This document shows, piece by piece, positions 1 to 10,161 of a DNA stretch of 64,000 nt (position 1 is the first letter of the stretch; each line of letters starts with the position of its first letter). Where the stretch lies: positions 372,001 to 436,000 of the forward strand of contig JANQQV010000020.1 of the NCBI GenBank assembly GCA_028284865.1. Reading direction: 5' to 3'. A program made the position numbers and the translations under genes. Below the pieces are notes generated by a model. That model did no database searches, was not told the DNA's origin, and saw only the letters and a program-made list of their open reading frames with translations. Origin of the DNA: Rhodothermales bacterium (lineage in GTDB: Bacteria > Bacteroidota > Rhodothermia > Rhodothermales > UBA10348).

Positions 1-1
1 T

Positions 2-304
2 GAGACCGCACCACACGACACCCTTTTCTGGAAGATGCAGTGGGGTGCTGCTGTCCGCGCTGGAAAATGGAAGCTCGTTCGCACCCCGTCCGAAGAGCAC
101 TGGCTGTTCAATCTGGATGAGGACGTCGCAGAAGCCAATGACCTGTCCGAGGATCATCCGGAAATCTTGGAACGTCTTCGATCATCACTGGAAGCCTGGG
201 AAACGACGCATCCGGCGCCCATTTGGCTAATCGACGATGGCTGGCACGCTCGAACCCTCGAGCGGTACGACCAGACGGTGGTGGACGGCTTCGTCAGGAA
301 CTGA
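2..304 (+). CDS. Sulfatase (arylsulfatase family), C-terminal part, truncated by window start
   Basis: Frame open from base 2 (ETAPHDTLFWKMQWGAAVRAGKWKLV...); 'AVRAGKWKLVR...LFNLDEDVAEANDLSEDHPE' is typical of the sulfatase C-terminal subdomain. Confidence 0.8.
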   Translation, partial: ETAPHDTLFWKMQWGAAVRAGKWKLVRTPSEEHWLFNLDEDVAEANDLSEDHPEILERLRSSLEAWETTHPAPIWLIDDGWHARTLERYDQTVVDGFVRN

Positions 305-347
305 TCGGTCAGGAAGCGAGGTCGGCGCGCCGTACACCTAGGACCAT

Positions 348-2150
348 CTACTCCTCGAGGTCCGACCCGTTCATCGCCAAACGATGGGCATCGTGGTAGT
401 GATGGATCAGCTGCGCCCAATCAAAATGCTGGGCGAAGTTCTCGGCACGGTTTCGCTGCGCGATTCGTTGGCGCTGACTCTGCTGGCAGAACTTGAACAT
501 CATGTCCGCCAACTGCCGAGCAGATTCGTCGCGCTCTTTTCCTTTCCGATCAACTACATACAGGCCCGCCCGTTGATGCAGGCGACGATACTCAGCTGCG
601 TACGCACCGAATCCTGCCAGGTCTGAGCTGATCGCAGGAATACCCAGAGCCAGTGTCTCCAAAGGCGTGTAGCCCCATGGCTCGTACGAACTCGGGAAGA
701 CACCCAGGTGGCAACCGCGGATGAGCTCTTCGTAGTCCATTCCGAACAAGGGGTTGGCTGAGTCAACGAAATCGGGGTGGTAAACGATTTTGACCTTGTC
801 GTGGGCATTGTTGAACAGCTCCAGCTCTCGAAGCTTGTTCAATACTTCGTCTCCTCCATCGTCCAATACGTCATGGGTAACAATGGGCGGAAGCCAGTCC
901 CGATTCCAGGCATGCTGCGCACGGCGAATACGCAGCTTCCAGTAGTCAGGCACCATCTCATTCAAGTCGATATTTCCTCCCGACGCCAGCCGCTCCGTCA
1001 GCGTTTTCTGCACCTCATCCGTGACGCTTCGGGCAATGACTTCGAATTCCCTGAACATGTTTGCATATTCCAGCGAATGGACGGCCATGTTCCGAACCGG
1101 GCGCTTGGTGATCAGGAGGAAAATCACCGTTTTGGGCGACTTGAGATCCTGGAGACGTTGATTGAGCATGGACAGCGCCTCGAGCGTGAGGTCCATGCCC
1201 TTGTTCTTGAACTCGAATCGACCCGATGTGAAGAAGTACAGCGTTTGGGAAAGGTCGAAGGAGTACGATGGAAAGAAGTATCCCATCGTGAATTTGTGCA
1301 GCTTGGAGCGATTCTCTGCATGGCGCTGCTGCAGGTAGTGCAGCGCCTGGAAACGTTTGGTATTCAGCCCGTTCGGAACCAACACATCGGGCTTTCTTTC
1401 CAGGAGATGGATGCATTCCTGACCCGTGATACCCGAGACGGTCGTGAACACATCTGCGCTCTGTGCCGCGGCTTTTTCCAGTCCATGCTGAGCCGCGATC
1501 CCGAATTCCTCTGCAGAGGCCTCGGCGTCAAATTCAGGTAGCCGGCTGTAGAAACGCTCCTCGTTCATTGCCAGATAGCGTCCGATGAGCGTGGCGTGCG
1601 TGGTGAATACCGTCCCCCCCTTCCATCCCGCATCTTTCATCAGAGGTAGGGCGACAGCCGCCATCCACTCATGGAAGTGCGCAAGAATCTCGGATTCATC
1701 GTGGCAGGCAGCAAAATGTTTGAAAAAGGCCTCGACGCCCACCGACAACGCGACGACGTCCATCACCAGTTCATCATTCCTGGGGATCTCGATTCCAAGA
1801 AGGGTCTCGATGCGTTGTGCCTGCGATTCGGCTTGAGGCCGCAGCGGGTCCAATCCGAGGAGAATCGCACGTGGTTGACCGGAGACCTGCCATCGCCCGA
1901 CCCTCACTTCAAGCCCATCGTTGCGAAGGGCTTCGGCAGCCGTGTCAATCGCGTCCCCAAGGATCTCGTCTTCGAACTCGATGGCGGCTTGCGAGTCGTT
2001 CAGGGGACCGAGGAGCGCATACTGTTCTCCCCACTCCTCCACCATGTTCGGCGCCTTGGAGCGAAGCACTGTGTAGATCCCGCCTACTTTATTGCAGACT
2101 TCCCATCCGGCCTCGATGAGGTATGTACTTGCTGATCGTTTGGCTGTCAT
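348..2150 (-). CDS. Glycogen synthase, GT3 (eukaryotic/GYS-like) family
   Basis: YLIEAGWEVCNKVGGIYTVLRSKAP N-terminus and FPSSYEPWGYTPLETLALGIPAISSDLAGFG C-terminal motif; start taken at MTAKRSAST rather than the longer ORF. Confidence 0.88.
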   Translation of the reverse strand: MTAKRSASTYLIEAGWEVCNKVGGIYTVLRSKAPNMVEEWGEQYALLGPLNDSQAAIEFEDEILGDAIDTAAEALRNDGLEVRVGRWQVSGQPRAILLGLDPLRPQAESQAQRIETLLGIEIPRNDELVMDVVALSVGVEAFFKHFAACHDESEILAHFHEWMAAVALPLMKDAGWKGGTVFTTHATLIGRYLAMNEERFYSRLPEFDAEASAEEFGIAAQHGLEKAAAQSADVFTTVSGITGQECIHLLERKPDVLVPNGLNTKRFQALHYLQQRHAENRSKLHKFTMGYFFPSYSFDLSQTLYFFTSGRFEFKNKGMDLTLEALSMLNQRLQDLKSPKTVIFLLITKRPVRNMAVHSLEYANMFREFEVIARSVTDEVQKTLTERLASGGNIDLNEMVPDYWKLRIRRAQHAWNRDWLPPIVTHDVLDDGGDEVLNKLRELELFNNAHDKVKIVYHPDFVDSANPLFGMDYEELIRGCHLGVFPSSYEPWGYTPLETLALGIPAISSDLAGFGAYAAEYRRLHQRAGLYVVDRKGKERDESARQLADMMFKFCQQSQRQRIAQRNRAENFAQHFDWAQLIHHYHDAHRLAMNGSDLEE

Positions 2151-2336
2151 GTGCCTTCCCAGGTCTGTGTTCGGCTCGAGATTCTGATTGACGGGAATCT
2201 TTGTGCAAGCACGAAATGCGGGCCTTGATGATCCCAGTCCCGAGTGTCCGATTTCACGTATTCGCCACAGCTCCAAGGTAACACGGCGAACGGCATCCGG
2301 ACTCAGGGATACCGCAGAAAAGATGCCATCAGCGCC

Positions 2337-3074
2337 ATGAACAACCTATCCAACTCACCCATCCTGTCCGTCTCTGATTTGAGCAAGTCCTACCAGGAAG
2401 GCTCAAAGTCCCGTGATGTTCTCCAAGGGCTATCCTTCGAGATCAATCGCGGAGAATTGATCGTGTTGCTCGGACGCAGCGGCTCGGGCAAAAGCACACT
2501 GCTGAACATGATCAGCGGGATGGACGCGCCGACATCAGGCTCGATCCGGTTTCAAAACACCGATCTGACATCCCTGACCGAGAGCCAGCGCACGCTCTTC
2601 AGAAGGCACTCGATCGGCATCATCTTCCAGTCCTTCAATCTCATCCCCACACTTACAGTCGAGGAGAACATCCTGCTGCCCCTCGAGCTTGATGGCTCGG
2701 TTACCCCAGAGCAGCGAAAGAAAGCACTGGATGTTCTGGATGAGGTTGGCCTCGGAGATCGCAATCGCAGTTTTCCCGATCTCCTTTCGGGTGGCGAACA
2801 GCAACGAGTAGCCATTGCTCGGGCGTTGGCGCATGATCCCATGCTGATACTGGCGGACGAACCAACCGGAAACCTGGACTTCAGGACGGCCGAGGTGGTC
2901 ATGACCATTCTTGAGCGCATCGTCCACGACAAGGAGCGCACCATGCTCATCGCCACGCATGATCGCGACATCATCGGTCTGGCAGATCGCGTTCTGGAGC
3001 TGCGCGAAGGCGTGCTTCACGAGATCGACCCAACCAGTTACGCGACTCACCAGTCCGGCTCGCTCGCCGGCTGA
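2337..3074 (+). CDS. ABC transporter ATP-binding protein (LolD/MacB type)
   Basis: Walker A GRSGSGKST, signature LSGGEQQRVAIARAL, Walker B LILADEPTGNLD; followed by an FtsX-type permease. Confidence 0.92.
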   Translation: MNNLSNSPILSVSDLSKSYQEGSKSRDVLQGLSFEINRGELIVLLGRSGSGKSTLLNMISGMDAPTSGSIRFQNTDLTSLTESQRTLFRRHSIGIIFQSFNLIPTLTVEENILLPLELDGSVTPEQRKKALDVLDEVGLGDRNRSFPDLLSGGEQQRVAIARALAHDPMLILADEPTGNLDFRTAEVVMTILERIVHDKERTMLIATHDRDIIGLADRVLELREGVLHEIDPTSYATHQSGSLAG

Positions 3075-3108
3075 TGGGGGCTTTGAACTACTGACCCGCA
3101 GACTCGTC

Positions 3109-5691
3109 ATGTCATCGCAGCCATCGATCCCACCCTTCTGGCCACGACGCATCCTTCGAAGGAGCAGTCGCCGATATCTGGCTCGGCATCCCCTCCTCAT
3201 GGCCCTCTCCATCCTGGGGGTCGCCGTGGGCGTCGCTGTGGTTGTGGGTATTGATCTGGCGAATACAAGCGCTCGAACGGCCTTCAAGCTGTCCACGGAA
3301 ACCGTCGCCGGGAGAGCGACTCACGCTCTCGTGGCAGGCAACGGGCAGCTTTCAGACTCGGTGTTCACCAGCCTGAGAGTGGACGTCGGTTACCGTGATT
3401 CTGCTCCAGCCATTGAAGGATCTGTCCGCATGGGCGCGCCCGATGGGCAGGTCGTGCAGGTACTCGGGATTGATCCCCTGGCCGAAGAACCTTTCCGCTC
3501 CTTTACCGGCGGTCCCCAATCCAACCTGAATCTGGGCCGCTTCATGGGCCAAGTCCCCGCGGTACTCCTCTCTGAGCCCACCGCTTCTCGACTTTCCCTG
3601 TCGGAAGGGTCTTCATTCTCCGTGTGGAAAGAAGGTCGTGAAGTCGAGTTGGTTATCGAGGGCTTCCTTCCTTCTGACTCCGACCTGGACGCCGCAGCGC
3701 TTGATAATCTGCTGATCACGGATATCTCGACGGCTCAAGCCCTCTTGGCCATGCCAGGCGAATTGACCCGCATTGATCTCATTTTGCCGGACTCGCCCGC
3801 AGACGAAGCGGTCATTCAGGAGATCAAATCATGGCTACCTGCTAACGTCGAACTTCGGGCCGCGGCAACGCGAACCGGAACGCTCGACCAGATGACACGA
3901 GCCTTTTCCCTGAACCTGACGGCCATGAGCCTGCTGGCGCTGGTCGTAGGCATGTTCTTGATCTACAACACCATGACCTTCTCTGTCGTGCAGCGTCGGC
4001 CCCTCCTCGGCAGACTACGCGCGGTAGGGGTCACACGGCGGGAAATGGTGTGGATGGTGTTGGGAGAAGCGGCCATGATCGGCACCGTGGGGTCCATCAT
4101 CGGTGTGGCAGGTGGAGTGCTGTTGGGCAACGCCCTGGTTGGCCTCGTCACGCAAACCATCAATGACCTCTATTTCGTCGTACGCATCCGGGAATTGGAT
4201 CTCTCGATGTGGACGCTCCTCAAAGGTATGGCCGTAGGCCTTGGTAGCACGATTCTGTCGGCGTTGCCACCCGCTCGTGAAGCCACGCGAACCTCTCCAA
4301 GCATGGTGCTCAAACGGTCGACGTCCGAATCGAGTACCCGCGAGAAGATCCCCAGCCTTCTCATCGCAGGACTGGGCCTCTTGGTACTCGGGGCCGCCAT
4401 CCTGTGGCTGTCTGGCCAGAGCATCGCATGGAGCTACCTCGGTATCCTCGCGGTGATTCTTGCCTTCGCTTGTTGGACACCTCCATTGGTACTCTGGGGA
4501 GCGCGTTTGATGCGACCCGTTCTGGGTCGATTCTTCGGAATCATTGGCCGCATGGGAGCCTCCGGCATTGAGCAGTCCCTGAGTCGATCTGCCATAGCCG
4601 TTGTGGCCCTTACGATTGCGGTTTCAGCCACAACAGGCGTTGGAGTCATGGTGGACTCCTTTCGGACGACCGTGAACACCTGGCTGACGTATTCGCTTGA
4701 AGCGGACATCTACATCTCTCCTCCCGGGGATGTATTCCGCAGGAACGACGCCACCATTCTGAAAACGGCAGAAGAGAGCATCCGCACGGCCCCGGGCGTA
4801 GCCGAGGTCTACTCGGTTCGAACCGCTCGCGTCACGATCGATGGCCGCGAGTCGGATCTGATCGTCACGGAGCCCCGTCCTCGTGAACTTGAGCCCGGTC
4901 GGTACAAGAGTCGCATGTCGGGGGATCATCGCTCAGCCATGCGAGAGCGTGATGTAGTGATGGTTTCGGAACCCTATGCGTTCCTCTACAACGTGGATGT
5001 CGGCGATACGCTGGAGATTGTGACGAAAACAGGACCGACACCATTCGAAGTCGGTGCGATTTACTACGACTACGCTTCGGACCTGGGACTCGTGCAGATG
5101 ACCCGGTCGCGATACGACATTCATTTCGATGACCCACTGGTATCCGGTCTGGCTGTTTACGTCGAAACGGGCCTCGACCCTTCCGCGATCACAGAAGACC
5201 TCCGGACCCGCACCGCCTCCATCCAGGGGCTGAATATCCGATCGAACCGCGATCTGCGTCAGGCTTCGCTCGATGTGTTCGACCAGACCTTCACCGTCAC
5301 GACCGTCTTGCGACTGTTGGCCATCCTTGTGGCTTTTGTAGGCGTGTTGACCGCATTGATGGCCCTCCAGCTGGAGCGTTCCCGGGAGCTGGCGGTGCTT
5401 CGGGCCAACGGTATGACCCCAGGGCAAGTCGGACGGATGATCACCGTCCAGACCTCCTCGATGGGACTGCTGGCAGGGATTCTGTCTGTGCCACTGGGTT
5501 TGGTCCTTGCATGGCTGTTGATCTATGTGATCAACCAACGCTCGTTCGGCTGGACGCTCCAATTCCAGATCGACGGCGCGATTCTGCTGCAGGCTGTCCT
5601 CTTGGCCATTGTAGCTGCTGCTCTCGCGGCCATTTATCCCGCCATCTCCATGGGGAAAACGAACCCGACCGAGGCATTGCGAACAGAATGA
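3109..5691 (+). CDS. FtsX-like/MacB-type ABC transporter permease
   Basis: MSSQPSIPPFWPRRILRRSSRRYLARHPLLMALSILGVAVGVAVVVGIDLA N-terminus; two FtsX-like domains, C-terminal AIYPAISMGKTNPTEALRTE. Confidence 0.9.
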   Translation: MSSQPSIPPFWPRRILRRSSRRYLARHPLLMALSILGVAVGVAVVVGIDLANTSARTAFKLSTETVAGRATHALVAGNGQLSDSVFTSLRVDVGYRDSAPAIEGSVRMGAPDGQVVQVLGIDPLAEEPFRSFTGGPQSNLNLGRFMGQVPAVLLSEPTASRLSLSEGSSFSVWKEGREVELVIEGFLPSDSDLDAAALDNLLITDISTAQALLAMPGELTRIDLILPDSPADEAVIQEIKSWLPANVELRAAATRTGTLDQMTRAFSLNLTAMSLLALVVGMFLIYNTMTFSVVQRRPLLGRLRAVGVTRREMVWMVLGEAAMIGTVGSIIGVAGGVLLGNALVGLVTQTINDLYFVVRIRELDLSMWTLLKGMAVGLGSTILSALPPAREATRTSPSMVLKRSTSESSTREKIPSLLIAGLGLLVLGAAILWLSGQSIAWSYLGILAVILAFACWTPPLVLWGARLMRPVLGRFFGIIGRMGASGIEQSLSRSAIAVVALTIAVSATTGVGVMVDSFRTTVNTWLTYSLEADIYISPPGDVFRRNDATILKTAEESIRTAPGVAEVYSVRTARVTIDGRESDLIVTEPRPRELEPGRYKSRMSGDHRSAMRERDVVMVSEPYAFLYNVDVGDTLEIVTKTGPTPFEVGAIYYDYASDLGLVQMTRSRYDIHFDDPLVSGLAVYVETGLDPSAITEDLRTRTASIQGLNIRSNRDLRQASLDVFDQTFTVTTVLRLLAILVAFVGVLTALMALQLERSRELAVLRANGMTPGQVGRMITVQTSSMGLLAGILSVPLGLVLAWLLIYVINQRSFGWTLQFQIDGAILLQAVLLAIVAAALAAIYPAISMGKTNPTEALRTE

Positions 5692-6902
5692 GACGATCAT
5701 TGAACAAGATGCAGAATGCGCGTCTGCCGATGGCTGGTATGGCCGTGGCTTGGCTGCTGGTTGTGGGAGTCGTTATTGCGGGCTGCGGTACAGCACCGAC
5801 GCCGGAAAACCAGGATGAACCTCTCGAGCTCGCCGCAGCGATGGGCGGCGACACGTTGGGATACGCACGCGCGGACCAGGTTCGGGAATTTGATTTCCCG
5901 ACGGACTACGGCGCGCATCCGGACTACAAAACCGAGTGGTGGTACTTCACGGGAAACCTGTTCTCTGACGAAGGCCGCCGATTTGGCTACGAAATGGTCG
6001 TCTTTCGCACCGCCATGGCGCCGGAGGACACCACTCAAACGCCAATTGCATCCGACTGGACCACACGACAGCTTTATATGGGTCACTTTTCGCTGGCTGA
6101 TCCTGAAACGGGCGATTTCCACGCGTTTGAGCGATTCAGCCGCGGTGGTGCTGGGCTGGCAGGGGCTGAATCTCCTCCCTTCCGGATCTGGCTGAACGAC
6201 TGGACGATGGCTTCGATGGATGCATTCAATCCTGACGAACTGTTCCCTATTCGCTTGCAGGCTCAAGAAGACGGTGTTGCGATCGACCTCACCCTGAACG
6301 CGATCAAGCCTATCGTCCTTCAGGGAGATCGTGGCTGGGACCCGAAAGGTGCTGGCGCAGGAAATGCCAGCTACTACTACTCATTCACCCGAATGGAAAC
6401 GACAGGGACCGTCACGATTCCGGATGGCACGTTCGACATCACCGGGCAGAGTTGGAAAGACCACGAGTGGAGTACGTCAGCGCTTGGTCCAGACGAAACG
6501 GGTTGGGACTGGTTTGCCCTTCAGTTGGACGACGGTCGAGACATCATGTACTACCAGCTGCGTCGTGAAGACGGATCGGTCAGCCCATTTACGGGCGGTT
6601 CATTCATCGAAGTGGACGGGTCGAAGCGGCACTTGACCACAGGCGAAGTGGAGCTGATCGTGCTGGACACCTGGCAAAGCGATGTCAGCGGCGCTGAATA
6701 TCCCGTTCGCTGGGAGCTGAACATCCCGGCCGAAGACCTTGCATTGGAGATTAGTGCTGTTCAACCCAACCAGGAGCTAAACGTCTCCGTGCGATACTGG
6801 GAAGGGGCCGTGGACATTTCCGGCAGGTATGGAGACCAGCCCGCAAGTGGCGTCGGGTACGTTGAGCTGACGGGGTACGACACACAGCAGCTCCCGCAGT
6901 AG
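5688..6902 (+). CDS. Lipocalin-like/CrtC-type secreted hydrolase family lipoprotein (AttH-like)
   Basis: Lipobox VIAGCG; FPTDYGAHPDYKTEWWYFTGNL and GQSWKDHEWSTS motifs; start codon overlaps upstream stop (ATGA). Confidence 0.85.
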   Translation: MRRSLNKMQNARLPMAGMAVAWLLVVGVVIAGCGTAPTPENQDEPLELAAAMGGDTLGYARADQVREFDFPTDYGAHPDYKTEWWYFTGNLFSDEGRRFGYEMVVFRTAMAPEDTTQTPIASDWTTRQLYMGHFSLADPETGDFHAFERFSRGGAGLAGAESPPFRIWLNDWTMASMDAFNPDELFPIRLQAQEDGVAIDLTLNAIKPIVLQGDRGWDPKGAGAGNASYYYSFTRMETTGTVTIPDGTFDITGQSWKDHEWSTSALGPDETGWDWFALQLDDGRDIMYYQLRREDGSVSPFTGGSFIEVDGSKRHLTTGEVELIVLDTWQSDVSGAEYPVRWELNIPAEDLALEISAVQPNQELNVSVRYWEGAVDISGRYGDQPASGVGYVELTGYDTQQLPQ

Positions 6903-6948
6903 GGACGGTAAGCCCTGGCGCAACCCTGGGCAAACCCCCACAGAATGC

Positions 6949-6985
6949 AAAAAGCCGGCTCTTCGCAAGAAGAGCCGGCTTTTCC
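6949..6985. terminator. Bidirectional intrinsic terminator
   Basis: AAAAGCCGGCTCTTC-gcaa-GAAGAGCCGGCTTTT between a + CDS and a - tRNA. Confidence 0.85.
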
Positions 6986-7015
6986 TTTGCTTCGCAGCAT
7001 TGCTGATCGGCAATG

Positions 7016-7099
7016 TGCCCAGGAGAGGACTCGAACCTCCACGTCCTAATGGACACTAGGTCCTGAACCTAGCGCGTCTACCAATTCCGCCACCTGGGC
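7016..7099 (-). tRNA. tRNA-Leu (CAG anticodon)
   Basis: Reverse complement GCCCAGGTGGCGGAATTGGTAGACGCGCTAGGTTCAGGACCTAGTG...GGTTCGAGTCCTCTCCTGGGCA; long variable arm, CAG in the loop. Confidence 0.93.
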
Positions 7100-7344
7100 C
7101 TGTAGACTTCCGTTCCCGTCCGGAGAACAGCGAAACGGACGCCAATGGTACGACAAAAAGCGGGCGCAGGTCAACCCGGATTCCTCTTTTCGCAACCCCT
7201 TCACGACTCATACGATACACGCAGAAGTCGGAACTGCTGGTGCTGTATGTCCGACAACCGTATCATTGCGGCGAGGCAAACGGAATGCACGCCTCGCCCT
7301 GATCGTCTCCGACTTGTAACCCTGCTCACCCCACTCTCGATCGC

Positions 7345-9561
7345 ATGCGTCGTCTATCTCCGCTCCTTCTGCTGATTCTCATTGTTTCGCCGGCCTTCGG
7401 TCAGTCGCAGATTCCTGAAGCTCCATCGTTCGAAGCCGTTTTCACCGATGCTGCTCCTCGCGTCGATGGTCACCTGGACGACGCAATTTGGGATCAGATT
7501 TCGCCCATGGATGATTTCGTCCAACGCTGGCCCAACGAAGGCGCCGAGCCGACAGAATACAGCTGGGCAAAAGTGGCTTACGACCGCGACAACCTGTATT
7601 TCGCATTCAACTTCACGGACAAAGAGCCGCATTTGATCCGCGCCAAGAACATGGAGCGCGGCGGACGAAACGACCGCGACGATCACGCCTACATCGGGAT
7701 CGACACCTTCCTCGATGGACGCAATGCCTTCCTGTTTGAGATGAATGCCCTGGGCACGCAGGATGACGCGCTTATCGCTGACGAGAACATGACAATCGAC
7801 TCCTATTCGTGGGATGCCGTGTTCGCCAGCGAAACGCAGATCACGGACAAGGGATGGACGATGGAAGTACGGATTCCTTTTCGCCAATTGCGATTCCCGG
7901 AGGGTGATGAACTGACATTCGGCCTGTTCATGCGTCGTACGGTCAACCGCAAGAATGAAATCCAGAACTGGCCCCTCATCCCGCTTACCTATGGTTCGGG
8001 CTATTCGGACGACATGAAGACAGTATCCCGTTATGGGCGACTGACTGGCATCAAGAATATTCGCCGAGGCAAGAACATCGAGTTCAAGCCGTATATCATT
8101 ACCGGTGCACAGGAAGTCCGTCCCGATCTTCGCTTCGAGCGAACCGAGTCAGATAATAGCTACGATGCGGGATTCGATGTCAAGTACGGCATCACGTCCA
8201 ACCTGACGCTCGACTTCACCGTCAATACGGACTTTGCCCAGGTCGAAGCTGACAATGCGCAGGTCAACCTGACACGTTTCTCCCTCTTCTTTCCTGAAAA
8301 ACGAGAGTTCTTCCTCGAGCGTTCAGGCATCTTTGAGCATGGCGATTCCCGTCGCACACAGACGTTCTTCTCCCGTCGGATAGGATTGACGGAGTCGATT
8401 CTGGCGGGGACACGGCTGACCGGACAGGTCGGACGCTTCAACGTCGGTGTATTGAACATCGAAACGGGTCCGGCGGAAGGTACGCTGGGTGAAAAGCTCG
8501 GCCGAATCTTCGGCGATGAGTCGGCAAACAACGCCGTCGCACGCGTCCAGACAAACTTCGGCCGTCGAGGCTCGGCAGGTGTGATCCTGACCAGCTACGA
8601 TCGCGGTGACGACTGGAACAGAGCCATTGGATTCGATGTGCGCCAGCGCTTCGGATCGGCATCCAGCGCCGATGTGTGGTTCACCAACGTGACGGACGAC
8701 AATCCGGACCATGAGGACTGGGCAGGATCGGCAGCCGTCTCGTTCCGCAACGACATCTACGGCGCCTCCCTCTCCTACACGAGCGTTGGTGAGAACTATC
8801 GCCCTGCGCTCGGCTTCGTACGCCGTCGCGACATGCGACAGACGATCAGTACGGCCACGTACTCACCGTTCTTCGATAATGGCCCATTCCGCCAGGGAAC
8901 GGCCCACGTGATGGGTATTCACACGAATGGACAGGACGGTGAATTGCAGTCCTGGTCCGTGAATCCATCCATCGGGCTCACCTCCCAGGCTCGGATGCAG
9001 GTCCGCCTTTCAGGCTCCCATGAATTCGACCGATTGGAAAGTGGTTTCCGGATTCGTCCTGATGCTGAAATCCGTCCGGATGACTACACGTTTACGCGTA
9101 TCGGTGCTCGCTTCAATACCGACCCCGGCAAGCGCCTTTCAGGTGGTGCCAACTTCGAAACGGGTGGCTTCTATGGTGGTGACCGCTTTGACTGGGGCGT
9201 CAACGCCGGCTGGCGTCAGTCGAAATACCTCACGCTGGGTGCAAACCTCAGCAAGAGTGACGTGGACCTGCCTATCGCGAACGGTGAATTCAGTGCTACC
9301 ACGGCGTCTGTGGACATCCTGGCCAGCGTGAGCCGCAAGCTGTTCGCCAAGGCCCTGATCCAGTATGACAACTTCTCGCGCGATGTGAATGCGAACATTC
9401 GCATCAACTGGATCCATACGCCGGGCTCGGACCTCTTCCTCGTGCTGAACACGTCCTGGCACGCTACCGGCGACAATGAGATGCTCTTCGACCCTCGTGC
9501 TGACTTCCTGATGAACAGCACGGTCGGGGTTGCCAAGCTCACGTATCTGATCTTGCTCTAA
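7345..9561 (+). CDS. CBM9-like (DUF5916-type) N-terminal domain plus outer-membrane barrel protein
   Basis: Signal peptide; VDGHLDDAIWDQISPMDDFVQRWPNEGAEPTEYSWAKVAYDRDNLYFAF; C-terminal alternating beta-strand pattern. Confidence 0.82.
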   Translation: MRRLSPLLLLILIVSPAFGQSQIPEAPSFEAVFTDAAPRVDGHLDDAIWDQISPMDDFVQRWPNEGAEPTEYSWAKVAYDRDNLYFAFNFTDKEPHLIRAKNMERGGRNDRDDHAYIGIDTFLDGRNAFLFEMNALGTQDDALIADENMTIDSYSWDAVFASETQITDKGWTMEVRIPFRQLRFPEGDELTFGLFMRRTVNRKNEIQNWPLIPLTYGSGYSDDMKTVSRYGRLTGIKNIRRGKNIEFKPYIITGAQEVRPDLRFERTESDNSYDAGFDVKYGITSNLTLDFTVNTDFAQVEADNAQVNLTRFSLFFPEKREFFLERSGIFEHGDSRRTQTFFSRRIGLTESILAGTRLTGQVGRFNVGVLNIETGPAEGTLGEKLGRIFGDESANNAVARVQTNFGRRGSAGVILTSYDRGDDWNRAIGFDVRQRFGSASSADVWFTNVTDDNPDHEDWAGSAAVSFRNDIYGASLSYTSVGENYRPALGFVRRRDMRQTISTATYSPFFDNGPFRQGTAHVMGIHTNGQDGELQSWSVNPSIGLTSQARMQVRLSGSHEFDRLESGFRIRPDAEIRPDDYTFTRIGARFNTDPGKRLSGGANFETGGFYGGDRFDWGVNAGWRQSKYLTLGANLSKSDVDLPIANGEFSATTASVDILASVSRKLFAKALIQYDNFSRDVNANIRINWIHTPGSDLFLVLNTSWHATGDNEMLFDPRADFLMNSTVGVAKLTYLILL

Positions 9562-9567
9562 ACGGAG

Positions 9568-9596
9568 TTGGGCGGCGGATGAAATCCGCCGCCCAA
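9568..9596. terminator. Hairpin between convergent genes (terminator-like)
   Basis: TTGGGCGGCGGAT-gaa-ATCCGCCGCCCAA, perfect 13-bp stem, no strong U tract. Confidence 0.55.
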
Positions 9597-9642
9597 ACAG
9601 CTTCCGTCGAGGTCTCAACTGCGCGCACGAGCCGGTTTGGCG

Positions 9643-10056
9643 CTACTGGATGTTCGACTCTTCCTCGACAGACCGGAGATCTTTCGTCTTTGGATGAGTC
9701 GCCATCAGCTCTCCAGTGGGTTCATAGAAGGACAGGCTGACGATCTTCCCGTCTTCATCCCTGTTGAACTGAAACTCCGGGATGGAGTGGCCTCCCTGTG
9801 CTTGGACGACGGCTCCAGGTGGAATAACGATTTCGAATCGATCATCGCCGAGATATCCCAGCTCGACTGAATTCTGCATTCCCGTTCGGAAGTAAGTAAG
9901 CACGCCGTCGGCGAGCTGCACGTCGCGGCCTTCGTAGGATCCCTGGTATTCGGCTAGATCAATCTTCTCTTCTTCAGCGTCCTGGGCGAGGACTGTGCCG
10001 GGAATGAAGGCAAGTGCCATCAGCACGGCAAACAGGATGGATGTGAATCGATACAT
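9643..10056 (-). CDS. Small secreted protein (DUF3471-like)
   Basis: Signal peptide MYRFTSILFAVLMALAFIPGTVLA then YQGSYEGRDVQLADGVLTYFRTG. Confidence 0.6.
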   Translation of the reverse strand: MYRFTSILFAVLMALAFIPGTVLAQDAEEEKIDLAEYQGSYEGRDVQLADGVLTYFRTGMQNSVELGYLGDDRFEIVIPPGAVVQAQGGHSIPEFQFNRDEDGKIVSLSFYEPTGELMATHPKTKDLRSVEEESNIQ

Positions 10057-10161
10057 CGTCAGTGTTGGAATGGTTGTGGTTGATACCACCCCACAATATG
10101 ACCGCAACATGCGCGTTAACCTGACGAATACCTCTCGGAAACCAGTTTTTCCGCCGTTGTT

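Noticed and set aside
4933-5700. 255-aa minus-strand ORF
   Set aside because: Antisense to the FtsX permease with no recognisable motif
6751-7056. Minus-strand ORFs ending in RTWRFESSPGH
   Set aside because: They read through the tRNA-Leu and terminator; a classic tRNA-derived spurious translation
7143-7150. Possible minus-strand TACCATTG promoter element for tRNA-Leu
   Set aside because: Differs from TAnnTTTG at one position and lies 43 nt from the tRNA; too weak to annotate
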